Positions 18,018-27,488 of a DNA stretch of 64,000 nt are shown here, in pieces (within the stretch, counting starts at the first letter, position 1; the number at the start of each line of letters is the position of its first letter). A model generated the notes under the pieces. That model ran no database searches, was not told the DNA's origin, and saw only the letters and a list, made by a program, of their open reading frames with translations. A program made the position numbers and the translations under genes. The DNA lies in assembly GCA_910586215.1 (NCBI GenBank), contig CAJUGH010000006.1, positions 62,001-126,000 of the forward strand, written 5' to 3'. The DNA is from an uncultured Acetatifactor sp. GTDB lineage: Bacteria; Bacillota; Clostridia; Lachnospirales; Lachnospiraceae.

Positions 18018-19817
18018 TTAGCGTTTCAAATTAGTTAATTCTTCCAGCAGCGTGTCAGACACCGTGATAATACGGCTGTTGGCCTGGAAACCTCTCTGGG
18101 TGGTAATCATCTCCGTGAATTCCGCAGACAGGTCCACGTTACTCATCTCCAACTGGCCTGTGGACATGGAACCGCCGTTTGCCGTAATGTCCGTGCCGAT
18201 CCCGTCAAATTCACCGGAGTTCAAGGTAGCAGAATAGAGATTATCCCCCTTCTTCTCCAGTCCGGAAGCATTGGCGAAGCTTGCAGTGGCAATCTGTCCA
18301 AGAAGCCTGGTCATGCCGTTGTCATAAGCGGCGTAGATCATGCCGTCCTGCTGGATGGATACACCGATCATGTCACCCAGGCGGCGCCCCGTGCCTAGTC
18401 CGTCCTCATCGTCCACACCTCCCTTGTCGGCGCCAATGGTGGAAGTACCCTTGTTGTCATACATGGAGGTCTGAGAGAAATCAATCTTGATGTCCTCAAA
18501 GGCCTCACCTATCCCATTCGCCCCATTCAGGGCAGACAGGTTCAGCATGGCCGTGGAAGCCGTGGGCTGTCCGTTCACTCCCGCAAAATTACCCTTTTTA
18601 CCATCAAAATTGATCTTCACACCATTAAAGATACGGCCTGCTGTATCAATGGTATCACCAGGTGCTATCAAGTCAGACAGGGAAGGAACATCCGTCGCCA
18701 CACCAGCGGCACCCCCCAGTTTCTTCAACATGGATTCCATGGTATAATCCGCGCCCGCGGTAGCCCCCGCATGAACGGCAGGGTCCGGCTCCTTGTAGAT
18801 CTGGGCAAAGAAATCCTGCACGGATCCCTCATATCCATAAGCCTTTGCAATGGCTTCCAACTGCTCTGATACCGTTACTGTCTTTGCAGGATCTGCGGGA
18901 TCTGGCACTTCCTCATCTCCCGCTTTCCAGGAACCATCTGCATTCAGAAGTGCTGCCACATCCGCCACTGCCACCTTTGGATTCCCCATCTCCAATTTTG
19001 TGCCATTCCAGGCGTAATCTGCCCCAAATGCAATCTTTCCTTCCTTGTACTGGGTCAGGTTCTGATCCCCGAACAAAGCCTTGGCTGCTTCCCCGCTGAC
19101 CACTTCCTTTCCGGTGGAATCCAGGATCTTGTCAAGCTCTAAGCTGTACTCGTTCACATCCCCGGACTGCTTGAACACGAATTTCGCCGTGTAGCTGTAT
19201 CCCAGGGCATCGAAGAAATTCAGGTTCACGGACTTGCCCTTGGCACTTGTCACATCCTTGTTATTCTTATCCAGGATACCGGAGAAATTAGCCAGGGTAG
19301 TTGCTTCAGGGGGATAGGTCATATTCACGGCACTCATGATCCGCAGGGCAGACACGGTGTCCTGCTTGATGCCGCCAGTCTCCTCATCCACCTGCCAGCC
19401 CATCACATTGTATCCAGTGCTGGTCATGGCCAGGTTGCCTGCGCCGTCCACATAGAAGGAACCGTCACGGGTAAAGAAATTCTCCAGGCCGTTATTCACC
19501 ACGAAAAAATTCTCCCCGTTGATCATAATGTCAAAAGGGTTGCCGGTAGACTGGCTGGAACCCTGTCCGGTGATGTTGATATTGATGGCGCCGCTTCTCA
19601 CGCCCAGACCAATCTGCCTGGCATTGGTACCGCCGGTCCCCATCTGTGCGTTAGGGCCGCTGGCCTTCTGGGTGGTCTGGCTCATCAGTTCGCTGAACAC
19701 AATGGAACTGGCTTTGTAAGCCGTGGTATTGACGTTTGAAATGTTATTACCGATAACATCCATCTTGGTCTGGTGGGTACGCAGTCCTGCCACACCAGAA
19801 TAAAGAGATCTCATCAT
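18018..19817 (-). CDS. flgE: Flagellar hook protein FlgE
   Basis: A 599-residue hook protein, longer than the roughly 400 of enteric FlgE, because of a variable middle (about 190-430). The N-terminal rod/hook motif MMRSLYSGVAGLRTHQTKMDVIGNNISNVNTTAYK, seen at residues 1-35 (key residues GNNISNVNT), and the C-terminal helix with SNVDLSAEFTEMITTQRGFQANSRII are conserved. No signal peptide, consistent with export through the flagellar system. The middle contains acid-rich surface segments. Confidence 0.95.
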   Translation of the reverse strand: MMRSLYSGVAGLRTHQTKMDVIGNNISNVNTTAYKASSIVFSELMSQTTQKASGPNAQMGTGGTNARQIGLGVRSGAININITGQGSSQSTGNPFDIMINGENFFVVNNGLENFFTRDGSFYVDGAGNLAMTSTGYNVMGWQVDEETGGIKQDTVSALRIMSAVNMTYPPEATTLANFSGILDKNNKDVTSAKGKSVNLNFFDALGYSYTAKFVFKQSGDVNEYSLELDKILDSTGKEVVSGEAAKALFGDQNLTQYKEGKIAFGADYAWNGTKLEMGNPKVAVADVAALLNADGSWKAGDEEVPDPADPAKTVTVSEQLEAIAKAYGYEGSVQDFFAQIYKEPDPAVHAGATAGADYTMESMLKKLGGAAGVATDVPSLSDLIAPGDTIDTAGRIFNGVKINFDGKKGNFAGVNGQPTASTAMLNLSALNGANGIGEAFEDIKIDFSQTSMYDNKGTSTIGADKGGVDDEDGLGTGRRLGDMIGVSIQQDGMIYAAYDNGMTRLLGQIATASFANASGLEKKGDNLYSATLNSGEFDGIGTDITANGGSMSTGQLEMSNVDLSAEFTEMITTQRGFQANSRIITVSDTLLEELTNLKR

Positions 19818-19895
19818 AGTTCTTATTCCTCCTGATCTGGAGCGCGCCTCCCCTCTGTCATTCGGGGAGACTGGTAACCTCCTTGGAAGGTCCGG
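19818..19895 (-). other. Short gap with two small hairpins before flgE
   Basis: Read on the minus strand, the gap holds GTAACC...GGTTAC and CTCCCC...GGGGAG inverted repeats before the flgE ribosome-binding site (GGAGGAAT). There is no U-tract. It may affect processing or stability of the flgE message; the function is unproven. Confidence 0.4.
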
Positions 19896-20297
19896 TTACA
19901 TGATCACCGCTCCGTTGATATTTGTAAATATGTTCCCATCTGTTTCTGTGCTGTCCATTGCCGTGACAACTGTCTGATTCGGCACATTCACAATAAATGC
20001 CAGCTGGTCTACGATTACCAGGGAATCCCGGATTCCTTTCTGTCCGGCCTTCACTGCCCCGTTTTCCAGCCGCTGCATCTGTGCCTGGCTCAATTCTATA
20101 TTCCGGTCACTGAGCCGTCCCAGTGCGTGCTTGGAGAATTTCAGCAGACCCCCGCTCTCCTGCAGGTTCTTCTGTTCCAGGATCTCCTGGAAGGAAAGTC
20201 CGCCTGCCTTTTCTTGGGTGTCCTGCTTCCTTGCCTTACCCAGATACTGTTCCGTCAGTTGTCCAATGGAGAGATATCCGCTTTGCTGAATATTCAA
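19896..20297 (-). CDS. Flagellar operon protein (TIGR02530-like)
   Basis: A 133-residue protein of the small family that lies between flgD and flgE in Firmicutes and spirochaetes. Visible are FSKHALGRLSDRNIELSQAQMQRLENGAVKAGQKGIRDSLV-type helices (key residues FSKHA, RL, R, L) and a C-terminal beta region with LAFIVNVPNQTVVTAMD. The role is not known; hook assembly is inferred from position. Spacing to flgD is 17 bases. Confidence 0.82.
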   Translation of the reverse strand: MNIQQSGYLSIGQLTEQYLGKARKQDTQEKAGGLSFQEILEQKNLQESGGLLKFSKHALGRLSDRNIELSQAQMQRLENGAVKAGQKGIRDSLVIVDQLAFIVNVPNQTVVTAMDSTETDGNIFTNINGAVIM

Positions 20298-20314
20298 CCT
20301 TCAAGCCTCCTGTC

Positions 20315-21085
20315 TTACGCCTGGCCGCTTCCCCCGGTTCCCTCCGGTGCAGTTCCTTCCGGTGTGGTTCCTTCCTCTGACGGGCCTTCGGTCTTATTGT
20401 CATCGTCCCCGTTTTCATCATCTCCTGCCTCTGCCGCATGACGGACTTCCTTCAGCTTCTCGATGTACTGCTTCAGCCGTTCCACGGTATCCTTCGCCAG
20501 GAAACTCTTCTCGTAGTCATTCATCTCATTGTAGGTAGCCTCCAGCTTGTCGATGTTCTCCGCATCTGTGAGATCCACCCCTGCCAGCACAGGAAGCTTA
20601 TTCAGGTCTTTTGTAAAGTCGTATGCCTTGTTGTAGGCAGCCAGGTATGTGCCGTCCACTACTGTATCCAGGTCGTCCAGGGAATACAGGGATTCGTTGA
20701 TTGCCAGATAGGCTTTCCCATTCTCATATACCACATAATCCACCCTGCCCTGGATACTGTTGGTTGCTCCCGAAGAGGAAGTGGTCTTCACCCAGACCTC
20801 CTTGCCCACCAGGGAACTGGCCCTTGACAATTCCGTGTTGGCAGCCATGTTCTGGATCTGCTCTACCTGGGAGAACTGTGCATATTGGGAAATATACTCT
20901 GTGTTGGAGGTGGGTTGCAGAGGATCCTGGTACTGCATCTGTGCCACCAGAAGCTGTAGAAACGCCTCCTTGTCCATGCCGCTCTGCATACCGGTCTTGC
21001 TCTTATTCTTCAAGGATGCCTGGGTTTCTGTCTCCACAAACTGCCCATTCTCCACCGGTGCCATCAAGTTGCTGCTCATGTACAC
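20315..21085 (-). CDS. flgD: Hook capping/scaffold protein FlgD with unusual C-terminus
   Basis: A 256-residue FlgD. The conserved N-terminal part holds DKEAFLQLLVAQMQYQDPLQP (key residues F-L-LL-AQ-Q-QDPL, 38-57) and YISQYAQFSQVEQIQNM. A beta-rich stretch (about 92-145) is shorter than the usual FlgD core. From about 155 to 215 there is a helical module (ENIDKLEATYNEMNDYEKS) resembling the YxxLTxxQK helical repeats of Firmicute surface proteins, then an acidic Gly/Pro/Glu tail (217-256). The module is inferred, not family-typical. Confidence 0.88.
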   Translation of the reverse strand: MYMSSNLMAPVENGQFVETETQASLKNKSKTGMQSGMDKEAFLQLLVAQMQYQDPLQPTSNTEYISQYAQFSQVEQIQNMAANTELSRASSLVGKEVWVKTTSSSGATNSIQGRVDYVVYENGKAYLAINESLYSLDDLDTVVDGTYLAAYNKAYDFTKDLNKLPVLAGVDLTDAENIDKLEATYNEMNDYEKSFLAKDTVERLKQYIEKLKEVRHAAEAGDDENGDDDNKTEGPSEEGTTPEGTAPEGTGGSGQA

Positions 21086-21127
21086 ATACTCCTTTCTCTT
21101 GTCTCTGCTTCTTACATTTTCGGATAC

Positions 21128-22498
21128 CTATACGGTGATATCCATGGTAGTGCCCTCTGCCGCCATCATCTGCGCGGTCAGCGTGTCTTCCTCAGCAAGG
21201 TCTTCCAGGGGAAGGGTATCGTTCAGCTGGATTCTCCTGGTACGGTTCCTTCTGGAAGATTCGCCCTGGTTCCTGCCCCGTCCCTGGTCTAAGTTCCTCT
21301 CGAACTCATGGGTCTGGACTGTGACCTCAATGGCCTCCACCTTTACGCCCTGCTCCTCAAAACTCTCCTGGAGCCTGACCATCTGGCTCTCCAGCGCTGC
21401 CTTCACCGCCTCATTCTGGGTGATAAAATTAGCTGTCACCACACCGCCCTTGGACGCGATCTGAATCTGCAATGTCCCCAGGCTTGCCGGATGAAGCTGC
21501 ATCTCCAGGCTGGAAGTGTCTGCCTTCAAGGTGATCTTCATGTAATCCATGATCTGCCGCATAATGTCCTGGGTGTCTGCCTGCCAGGCCTTATTCGGTC
21601 CTTCGGTGCGCTGCAGTTCTGCCTCATACTGCTGTGTGCGGAAGTCCTGTGCGAAAGGGTTCTCCTGTCCGCTCCTGTCGCTTCCCTCCTGATCACGCTT
21701 TGCCTCACGGCCTGCATGTTCCTTTTCCGCAGTTCCTGCCACCTGGGTGTCCTGGCCTTCTCCTGCCACAGTCTGGCCAGGATCTGCTTCCCCGGGATGT
21801 TTCCCCTCTGACAGGTTCCCGGCATCCCTCTCATCCTCCACGGTGACTGTGATGGGAATCTCTGGTTCCCCTGCCTGGTCTGCAAGCAGCCCCTCAAGCT
21901 GTCCCATGATTTTTTCCATCTGTTCCCCGGTAAGGCCAAGTTCTTCCCCGCCTTCTTCCAGGATCCCGTTAAGCTGCTGCATCAGTTGCTGATACTGGCT
22001 GTACAGTTCTCCATTGGTAAGCAGTGCATAGGAATCGCTGGCTCCCCCAAGACTCAGGATCAGTTCTCCCAGCTTACCGGCTTCCAGCACATCCAATGCC
22101 TCAAGGCCCATCTGGTCCATGAAACCCTCTACTTCCTGGACGCTCATGCCGAAGGTGTCAGCAATCTGCTGGATCATGTCCTGTGCTGCTGTTCCCAGCA
22201 CTGCCATCAGTTCTTCCAGTTTCTCAGGGGACATCTCTTCCTGGCTATCCTCAGATACAGGATTCTCCCGCTCCTCCAGCCTCTGTCTGTGGGCATCCCT
22301 GGCCTTCAGGGAATCCCCGGGAGTCTTCTTCACGGCTGCCTTGCTGTCTGCTGCCTTACTGTCTACTGTCCCCTGTCCCGTCCTGCCATTGAGCACTGAC
22401 TGGAAACCGCCAGCCTGCAGGCCCTTACTGCCCACTGCCTGGGCTGTCTGCAGGATTCCTGGGACCACTCCCACATCTTTTACAGGTGTGCTTGTCAT
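21128..22498 (-). CDS. fliK: Flagellar hook-length control protein FliK
   Basis: A 456-residue hook-length ruler. The N-terminal two thirds are polar, Gln/Glu/Gly-rich and low in complexity, as normal for this family. The C-terminal domain (about 315-410) has the FliK signature LEMQLHPASLGTLQIQI followed by GVVTANFITQNEAVKAALE and VRLQESFEEQGVKVEAIEV. It ends with a basic segment and an acidic tail. It interacts with FlhB to switch export. A 268-base gap with a repeat precedes it. Confidence 0.93.
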   Translation of the reverse strand: MTSTPVKDVGVVPGILQTAQAVGSKGLQAGGFQSVLNGRTGQGTVDSKAADSKAAVKKTPGDSLKARDAHRQRLEERENPVSEDSQEEMSPEKLEELMAVLGTAAQDMIQQIADTFGMSVQEVEGFMDQMGLEALDVLEAGKLGELILSLGGASDSYALLTNGELYSQYQQLMQQLNGILEEGGEELGLTGEQMEKIMGQLEGLLADQAGEPEIPITVTVEDERDAGNLSEGKHPGEADPGQTVAGEGQDTQVAGTAEKEHAGREAKRDQEGSDRSGQENPFAQDFRTQQYEAELQRTEGPNKAWQADTQDIMRQIMDYMKITLKADTSSLEMQLHPASLGTLQIQIASKGGVVTANFITQNEAVKAALESQMVRLQESFEEQGVKVEAIEVTVQTHEFERNLDQGRGRNQGESSRRNRTRRIQLNDTLPLEDLAEEDTLTAQMMAAEGTTMDITV

Positions 22499-22766
22499 CT
22501 CCTACCTCCTTTCTTATTTGATAAATATATGAAGCATGGATCTCCCCGGACAGATCGTTACTGTTCACTCCGCTCACAGCAACATATGCACACAAAACGC
22601 CAAATGCAGGCGCTTAATGAGTTTGCAGAACTCTATGCGCACGATAGTCTCGGATTTTCACGCAAAGAATGCGTGAAAACACCTGGCGGTGGCACCTGTG
22701 AACAGTAACCCGGATACCATCCCGGAAAATCCCTTCATATCTGTATCGGCATATCCGTCCCGTCCC
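22499..22766. repeat. MITE-like inverted-repeat element between MotE-like gene and fliK
   Basis: A 153-base element (22,557-22,709) has perfect 12-base ends: GTTACTGTTCAC on the left and GTGAACAGTAAC on the right. Inside are CTCACAGCAAC, TTTTCACGCAAAGAATGCGTGAAAAC (itself an inverted repeat) and GCGGTGGCACC. Related sequence occurs at 40,271-40,376 and in shorter form near 50,513 and 60,412. No coding sequence is present, and the gap breaks an otherwise compact operon. Confidence 0.75.
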
Positions 22767-23645
22767 TTAAGACTCCGGATCCATAATCTTGGTGAGTTTC
22801 GCCGCGATCTCCGCGTCCATGGCCCCCAGGATATCCCCTCTCTGCTTGGCACTCATGGAACCAAGGATCCGCGCCACCAGATTGAGATTGTCTGTCATTT
22901 CCTCGAAGATCTTCGCCGCATCCTTGGCCTTCATCTCCGTGTAGGTCTTCACAAAATCCTGTATCTCCTTACTCTCCTCCTGCTGGTTGATCACTTGCTT
23001 ATAGTAGTATTCTGCCATCACAGGATCCATGGTCTCATAGTATTTCCTGTATTCTTCCGGCCCGGGACCTTTGTCCGAGTAGATGACCTCGTCATAGAAT
23101 TCCTGGGTGATCCGCTGGAATTCCACCTGTCTGTCCTCAAATTCCTGCAGTCTCTCTATCTCAGCCCTCTGGGTCTCCAGGTCAGCATCCTTGGCATTGG
23201 ATGCTGTCTGGTACCGTTCCAGTTCCAGTTCCAGCTGCTTGATATAGGCCACCGCCTCCTCCAGGCTGGAATATCCGCCGGTTCCCCCCTGGTCTGATGA
23301 ATCTGCCAGGTTGGAACTGGGCAGTATCCTATTGAGCACTGGTACGTCCTTCAGGATCGGTGTCAGCACAGAACTTCCAAACCCACCGATATCCAGCTTC
23401 ACCACCACACAGATCACAGCAATCCAAAGCAGGACAATCAGGAGCGTGGCACCGAAAGTCACAAGTCCGTTTCCTCCACCCTCATTCTCATCCAGTTCAT
23501 CCTCCTGTCTGGCAATTTCCCTGGCACGGCGTTTCGCCTCCTTCTTCTGGGCCTTCAGCTGCCGTTTTTCTTCCTTCAGCCGCTCCCTTTCCAGCCCCTC
23601 CTGGTCTGCCTGGGGTACCGCCTGCACTTCCACTTCTTTCGCCAT
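22767..23645 (-). CDS. MotE/MgtE-N-like flagellar protein (YlxF position)
   Basis: A 292-residue protein occupying the ylxF slot between fliJ and fliK. A basic/acidic N-terminus (about 1-55) leads to one membrane helix (about 60-82, TFGATLLIVLLWIAVICVVV), then a coiled coil (about 125-190) and a C-terminal MgtE-N-like domain (about 225-288) with MKAKDAAKIFEEMTDNLNLV and GSMSAKQRGDILGAMDAEIA. Related proteins (MotE) act as chaperones or scaffolds for the stator; the exact role here is inferred. Confidence 0.85.
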   Translation of the reverse strand: MAKEVEVQAVPQADQEGLERERLKEEKRQLKAQKKEAKRRAREIARQEDELDENEGGGNGLVTFGATLLIVLLWIAVICVVVKLDIGGFGSSVLTPILKDVPVLNRILPSSNLADSSDQGGTGGYSSLEEAVAYIKQLELELERYQTASNAKDADLETQRAEIERLQEFEDRQVEFQRITQEFYDEVIYSDKGPGPEEYRKYYETMDPVMAEYYYKQVINQQEESKEIQDFVKTYTEMKAKDAAKIFEEMTDNLNLVARILGSMSAKQRGDILGAMDAEIAAKLTKIMDPES

Positions 23646-23699
23646 ATCTGTCTCCTAACCTAATCCCTGTCTCCGGTCCGTTTCCCAGGCAGCCGTCCA

Positions 23700-24167
23700 T
23701 CAGGCACGGCTGCCCGCTTCCTCCTTACTTCTCTTCCCATAGGTGTAGCTTGTCAGTTCATCCACTTCCTTGCCCTCCCGCCGGTTCTCCTCCACCAGGA
23801 AGATCCCGAAGGCTTTCTCCCGCAGGGTCTCATGGATCTTGCGTTCTTTCATCACCTGGGTAAGCCTTTCCCTGGCCGCCTCCAGGTTCCTCTCTGCCAC
23901 TGCCACCTGTTCCTTCTGGTCTTCTATATAATTCTCCATACGCAGGATGGCTGTCCTGTTGGTCTCCAGTTCCAGCCGGTCTAAGACCCCCATCCGCAGT
24001 CTTGTGGCTTCCTCCTCATAGTCCTTCTTCCTGTCACAGAGGACTTCCAGCCTCTCCTCCTCCACATCCAGGGCGCTCCTGGCTGCGGAGAACCCCTGTT
24101 TCTCCTGGGTCTCCATCTTCAGCTTGATATCCAGTATACTCTGCATGGAATACCGAAAACGCGCCAT
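23700..24167 (-). CDS. fliJ: Flagellar export chaperone FliJ
   Basis: A 155-residue, almost entirely helical coiled coil starting MARFRYSMQSILDIKLKMETQEK, as FliJ proteins do. The start at 24,167 is preferred over 24,209 because of GGAG 7 bases upstream and the family-like N-terminus. FliJ is the central stalk of the export ATPase with FliI, whose gene lies upstream (gap about 124 bases). The C-terminus carries RREGKEVDELTSYTYGKR. Confidence 0.92.
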   Translation of the reverse strand: MARFRYSMQSILDIKLKMETQEKQGFSAARSALDVEEERLEVLCDRKKDYEEEATRLRMGVLDRLELETNRTAILRMENYIEDQKEQVAVAERNLEAARERLTQVMKERKIHETLREKAFGIFLVEENRREGKEVDELTSYTYGKRSKEEAGSRA

Positions 24168-24291
24168 ACGATTCTCCGTCCTCCCTATTCCCCCTATTGG
24201 TCTGCCCATCCACGGTTCCTACAGAACTGCCGGATTGCCCTCTGGCCCTCCACACCCTGTCCAGGATCCTCGGCCACTTTCCACGGTTTCT

Positions 24292-25617
24292 TTAGTCTGC
24301 AAAAATATCTTGCAGCATAGCCACACTCTCTTCGAACTGGAACTTCTCATCCGTCTCCTGGCAAAGGAAACCATTCACCGTGTCAATCTTTGTTATGGCA
24401 TAGTCGATGGAAGGATTGCTGCCGTTCTTGTAGGCACCGATATTGATAAGGTCTTCCGCTTCATTGTAGGTGGCCAGCACGTTTTTCAGCTTGTTTGCCG
24501 CCTGCTTATGTTCTTTGGCTGCGATCTGGCTCATGCACCTGGAAATACTCTGCTGCACATCAATGGCCGGGTAATGGTTCTTATGGCCCAGCTTCCTGCT
24601 CAGCATGATGTGGCCGTCCAGGATACTTCTGGCTGTATCGGTTATCGGCTCGTTGAAGTCATCACCGTCCACCAGCACAGTATACAGTCCCGTGATGGAC
24701 CCCCGGGAGGCCCTTCCTGCCCGCTCCAGGAGCTTCGGCATCTCTGAGTAGACACTGGGGGGATATCCCCGGCTCACAGGCGGCTCCCCGCTGGCCAGTC
24801 CGATCTCCCTCTGGGCCATAGAAAAACGGGTCAGGGAATCCATCATCAACAAAACATCCCTGCCCTGATCCCGAAAATATTCTGCAATGGCCGTAGCCGT
24901 CTTCGCTGCCTTATTCCTCTCCAAGGCCGGCCTGTCAGAAGTGGATACCACCACCACGGACCGCCTCATGCCTTCCTCTCCCAGGTCTCTCTCGATAAAT
25001 TCCCGGACTTCACGTCCCCGCTCCCCGATTAAGGCTATCACATTGATGTCTGCCCTGGTATTGCGGGCAAACATTCCCATAAGGGTAGATTTTCCCACGC
25101 CGGAACCTGCAAAGATTCCGATTCTCTGTCCCTTGCCCACCGTAAGGAGTCCGTCCACCGCCTTCACCCCCAGAGGCAGTACCTCATCAATGATCTCCCT
25201 GCTCATGGGATCAGGTGGTGCTGCTTCCACCAGGTATGGATGCCCTTCCACCGGACTGCCATCCACTGGCCGTCCCAGGCCATCCAGGGTCTTGCCCAGC
25301 AGACTGTCGTTTACCAGCACCTGCAGGGGATGTCCTGTATTCTCCACCATACAGCCCAGTCCGATCCCGTCCACCGGGTCATAAGGCATCAGCAGGGTCT
25401 TCTTGTCCCGGAATCCCACCACCTCTGCCAGGATAGAGAGACGCCTGCCTCCCTGCTCCACTTCGGGATATATCAGACAGATGTCCCCCAGTTTTGCGTC
25501 AGGCCCCGAAGATTCTATGGTCAGTCCCACCACATTCACCACCTTACCCAGCTTTCGGTAAAGGGTCTGTTCCAGGACCTTAGCATACTTTTCAAGTTGA
25601 ATGGAAAGTGCCTGCAC
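24292..25617 (-). CDS. fliI: Flagellum-specific export ATPase FliI
   Basis: A 441-residue F1-beta-like ATPase. The P-loop is GIFAGSGVGKSTLMG (about 168-182), followed by ALIGERGREVREFIE, the Walker B LLMMDSLTRFSMAQREIGLA and the SRGYPPSVYSEMPKLLERAGR segment. These are diagnostic of FliI rather than the proton ATPase. It is two bases from fliH, its regulator. FliI energises export with FliH and FliJ. Confidence 0.97.
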   Translation of the reverse strand: MQALSIQLEKYAKVLEQTLYRKLGKVVNVVGLTIESSGPDAKLGDICLIYPEVEQGGRRLSILAEVVGFRDKKTLLMPYDPVDGIGLGCMVENTGHPLQVLVNDSLLGKTLDGLGRPVDGSPVEGHPYLVEAAPPDPMSREIIDEVLPLGVKAVDGLLTVGKGQRIGIFAGSGVGKSTLMGMFARNTRADINVIALIGERGREVREFIERDLGEEGMRRSVVVVSTSDRPALERNKAAKTATAIAEYFRDQGRDVLLMMDSLTRFSMAQREIGLASGEPPVSRGYPPSVYSEMPKLLERAGRASRGSITGLYTVLVDGDDFNEPITDTARSILDGHIMLSRKLGHKNHYPAIDVQQSISRCMSQIAAKEHKQAANKLKNVLATYNEAEDLINIGAYKNGSNPSIDYAITKIDTVNGFLCQETDEKFQFEESVAMLQDIFAD

Positions 25618-25618
25618 C

Positions 25619-26467
25619 TTATTCCTCCTTTGCCCAGGATAATAGCTGGAGCCGTTGTCTTAATTCCGTCAGCTCCGTGTCAAGGCCACAGTCAAAGATC
25701 CCACCCTCTGTCTCGATCAGACAGTCATTCTTATGTAAGGCCATGTCTTCCACTACATCCAGGCTGTCACTGGTGACCGCTGCGGCAAGCTGCTTCTTCT
25801 GCATGCTCACATAAGGGTAGTCCTCCCCGGACACATGGATCACATATTCCCTGCTGCCCTCCAGCTTCCGCAGGGTCGTGGCAATCAGATGGGTCAGTAT
25901 CTCCCTGTAAGAGTCCAGTTCCACATGGAAGATCTGTTCATAGATACCTGTGATGGTATCTACCAGCTTCGGCTCCAGTTCTGCAAGCTGCTGCTCATAA
26001 AAAGCTTCCAACTCCTTCTCTTTCTCCCGGTACTGGGCCTCCAGGCGTTCTTCCCGGGCCCTCGCCTGTTCCATTCCCTGGTCATGGCCCTCTCTCCTGG
26101 CCTCCTCCCGGATCCGTTCCCTCTCTGCTTCTGCCTGGGACCTGGCAAGGCTTTTAACCCGTTCTGCCTCTGCCTGGGACTCTGTGCGTATGATCTGGGA
26201 CTCTGTCTTCGCCTGTTCTAACAGTTCCTCTGCCTCTGCCCGCAGTTTCTCTGCCTGGGCAGCAGGATCCTCCTTCGGTATCTCTATCCGCTCCGCACCA
26301 AGACCTGCCAGAAATCCTCCCTGGCCCTGTTCCTCCAGGGTCTTCCTGGCCATCTCCTCCAGGCGGCTCCTAATCACCCGGTTGGTGTCAATGATCCGCT
26401 TGTCATCTTCCTGCACTACGGTAAACATTTGCTTAAACAGATTACTATTAGACAACGATTTCGTCAC
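25619..26467 (-). CDS. fliH: Flagellar export stator/regulator FliH
   Basis: A 282-residue FliH. The N-terminus (about 1-85) is polar; the middle (about 85-165) is a long Glu/Arg/Ala/Gln-rich coiled coil; the C-terminal domain (about 165-280) has the F-ATPase delta/V-ATPase E-like pattern with VHVSGEDYPYVSMQKKQL-type residues and an ETEGGIFDCGLDTEL ending. It binds FliI. The start overlaps the fliG stop by 20 bases. Confidence 0.92.
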   Translation of the reverse strand: MTKSLSNSNLFKQMFTVVQEDDKRIIDTNRVIRSRLEEMARKTLEEQGQGGFLAGLGAERIEIPKEDPAAQAEKLRAEAEELLEQAKTESQIIRTESQAEAERVKSLARSQAEAERERIREEARREGHDQGMEQARAREERLEAQYREKEKELEAFYEQQLAELEPKLVDTITGIYEQIFHVELDSYREILTHLIATTLRKLEGSREYVIHVSGEDYPYVSMQKKQLAAAVTSDSLDVVEDMALHKNDCLIETEGGIFDCGLDTELTELRQRLQLLSWAKEE

Positions 26468-27473
26468 CTCCGCCTCTGGAGATCACGATTTCACCGGCAT
26501 CCTCCAGCTTTCTGATCACGTTTACAATCTTCTGCTGTGCCTCTTCCACATCCTTCATACGGACAGGACCCATGAAGTCCATATCCTCCTTGATCATCAC
26601 AGCGAGACGTTTTGACAGGTTATTGAAGATAGCATTCTGCACTTCCTCATTTGTATTCTTCAGTGCCAATGCCAGGTCACTGTTATCCACGTCACGCAGC
26701 ACACGCTGGATAGCCCTGTCGTCCAGCAGCAGTACATCCTCGAACACAAACATCTTCTTCCGGATCTCTTCTGCCAGTTCCGGCACTTCGATCTCCAGGG
26801 TCTCCATGATGTGGCGCTCTGTTGTCCGGTCTACAGTATTCAGGATCTCTACCACAGCGTCCACACCGCCGATAATGGTGTAATCCTGGTTCACCAGACT
26901 TGCCAGCTTGGATTCCAGCACTTTCTCCACTTCCTTGATCACATCCGGGCTGGTCCGGTCCATGACAGCAATCCTTCTGGCCACGTCTGCCTGTCTGTCA
27001 GGAGGCAGGGCCCCCATTACCATGGCTGCCTGGCCAGGCGACAGATAGGACAGGATCAGCGCAATGGTCTGGGGATGCTCATCCTGGATAAAGTTGATCA
27101 ACTGGCTGGCATCTGTCTTACGCACAAATTCGAAAGGTTTTACCTGCAGGGATGCTGTCAGCTTGCCAATGACATCCATGGCCTTCTCTGCCCCCAGGGC
27201 CTTCTCCAGCAGATCCCTGGCATAACCGATACCGCCTTCTGCTATATACTGCTGCGCCAGGCAGACCTCATAGAACTCATTGATGACCTGCTCCTTCATC
27301 TGGGGCGTCACGCTCCTGGTATTGGCAATCTCCAGGGTCAGTTCTTCAATCTCATCTTCCTTTAGGTGCTTGAATATCTGGGAAGACCGCTCCGGCCCTA
27401 AGGCAATCAACAGCACAGCCGCCTTCTGCAATCCTTTTAAATTCAGTTCTTCCCCTGCTGCATTGTTAGGCAT
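26448..27473 (-). CDS. fliG: Flagellar motor switch protein FliG
   Basis: A 341-residue FliG, the rotor protein that meets MotA. The N-terminal part binds FliF; the middle has the EHPQTIALILSYL motif (EHPQ, about residues 131-134) that binds FliM; the C-terminal torque helix has LLLDDRAIQRVLRDVDNSDLALALK with the conserved charged residues. Starts 15 bases after fliF's stop and overlaps fliH. Confidence 0.97.
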   Translation of the reverse strand: MPNNAAGEELNLKGLQKAAVLLIALGPERSSQIFKHLKEDEIEELTLEIANTRSVTPQMKEQVINEFYEVCLAQQYIAEGGIGYARDLLEKALGAEKAMDVIGKLTASLQVKPFEFVRKTDASQLINFIQDEHPQTIALILSYLSPGQAAMVMGALPPDRQADVARRIAVMDRTSPDVIKEVEKVLESKLASLVNQDYTIIGGVDAVVEILNTVDRTTERHIMETLEIEVPELAEEIRKKMFVFEDVLLLDDRAIQRVLRDVDNSDLALALKNTNEEVQNAIFNNLSKRLAVMIKEDMDFMGPVRMKDVEEAQQKIVNVIRKLEDAGEIVISRGGGDEIVV

Positions 27474-27488
27474 ATGGCACCTCTTTCT

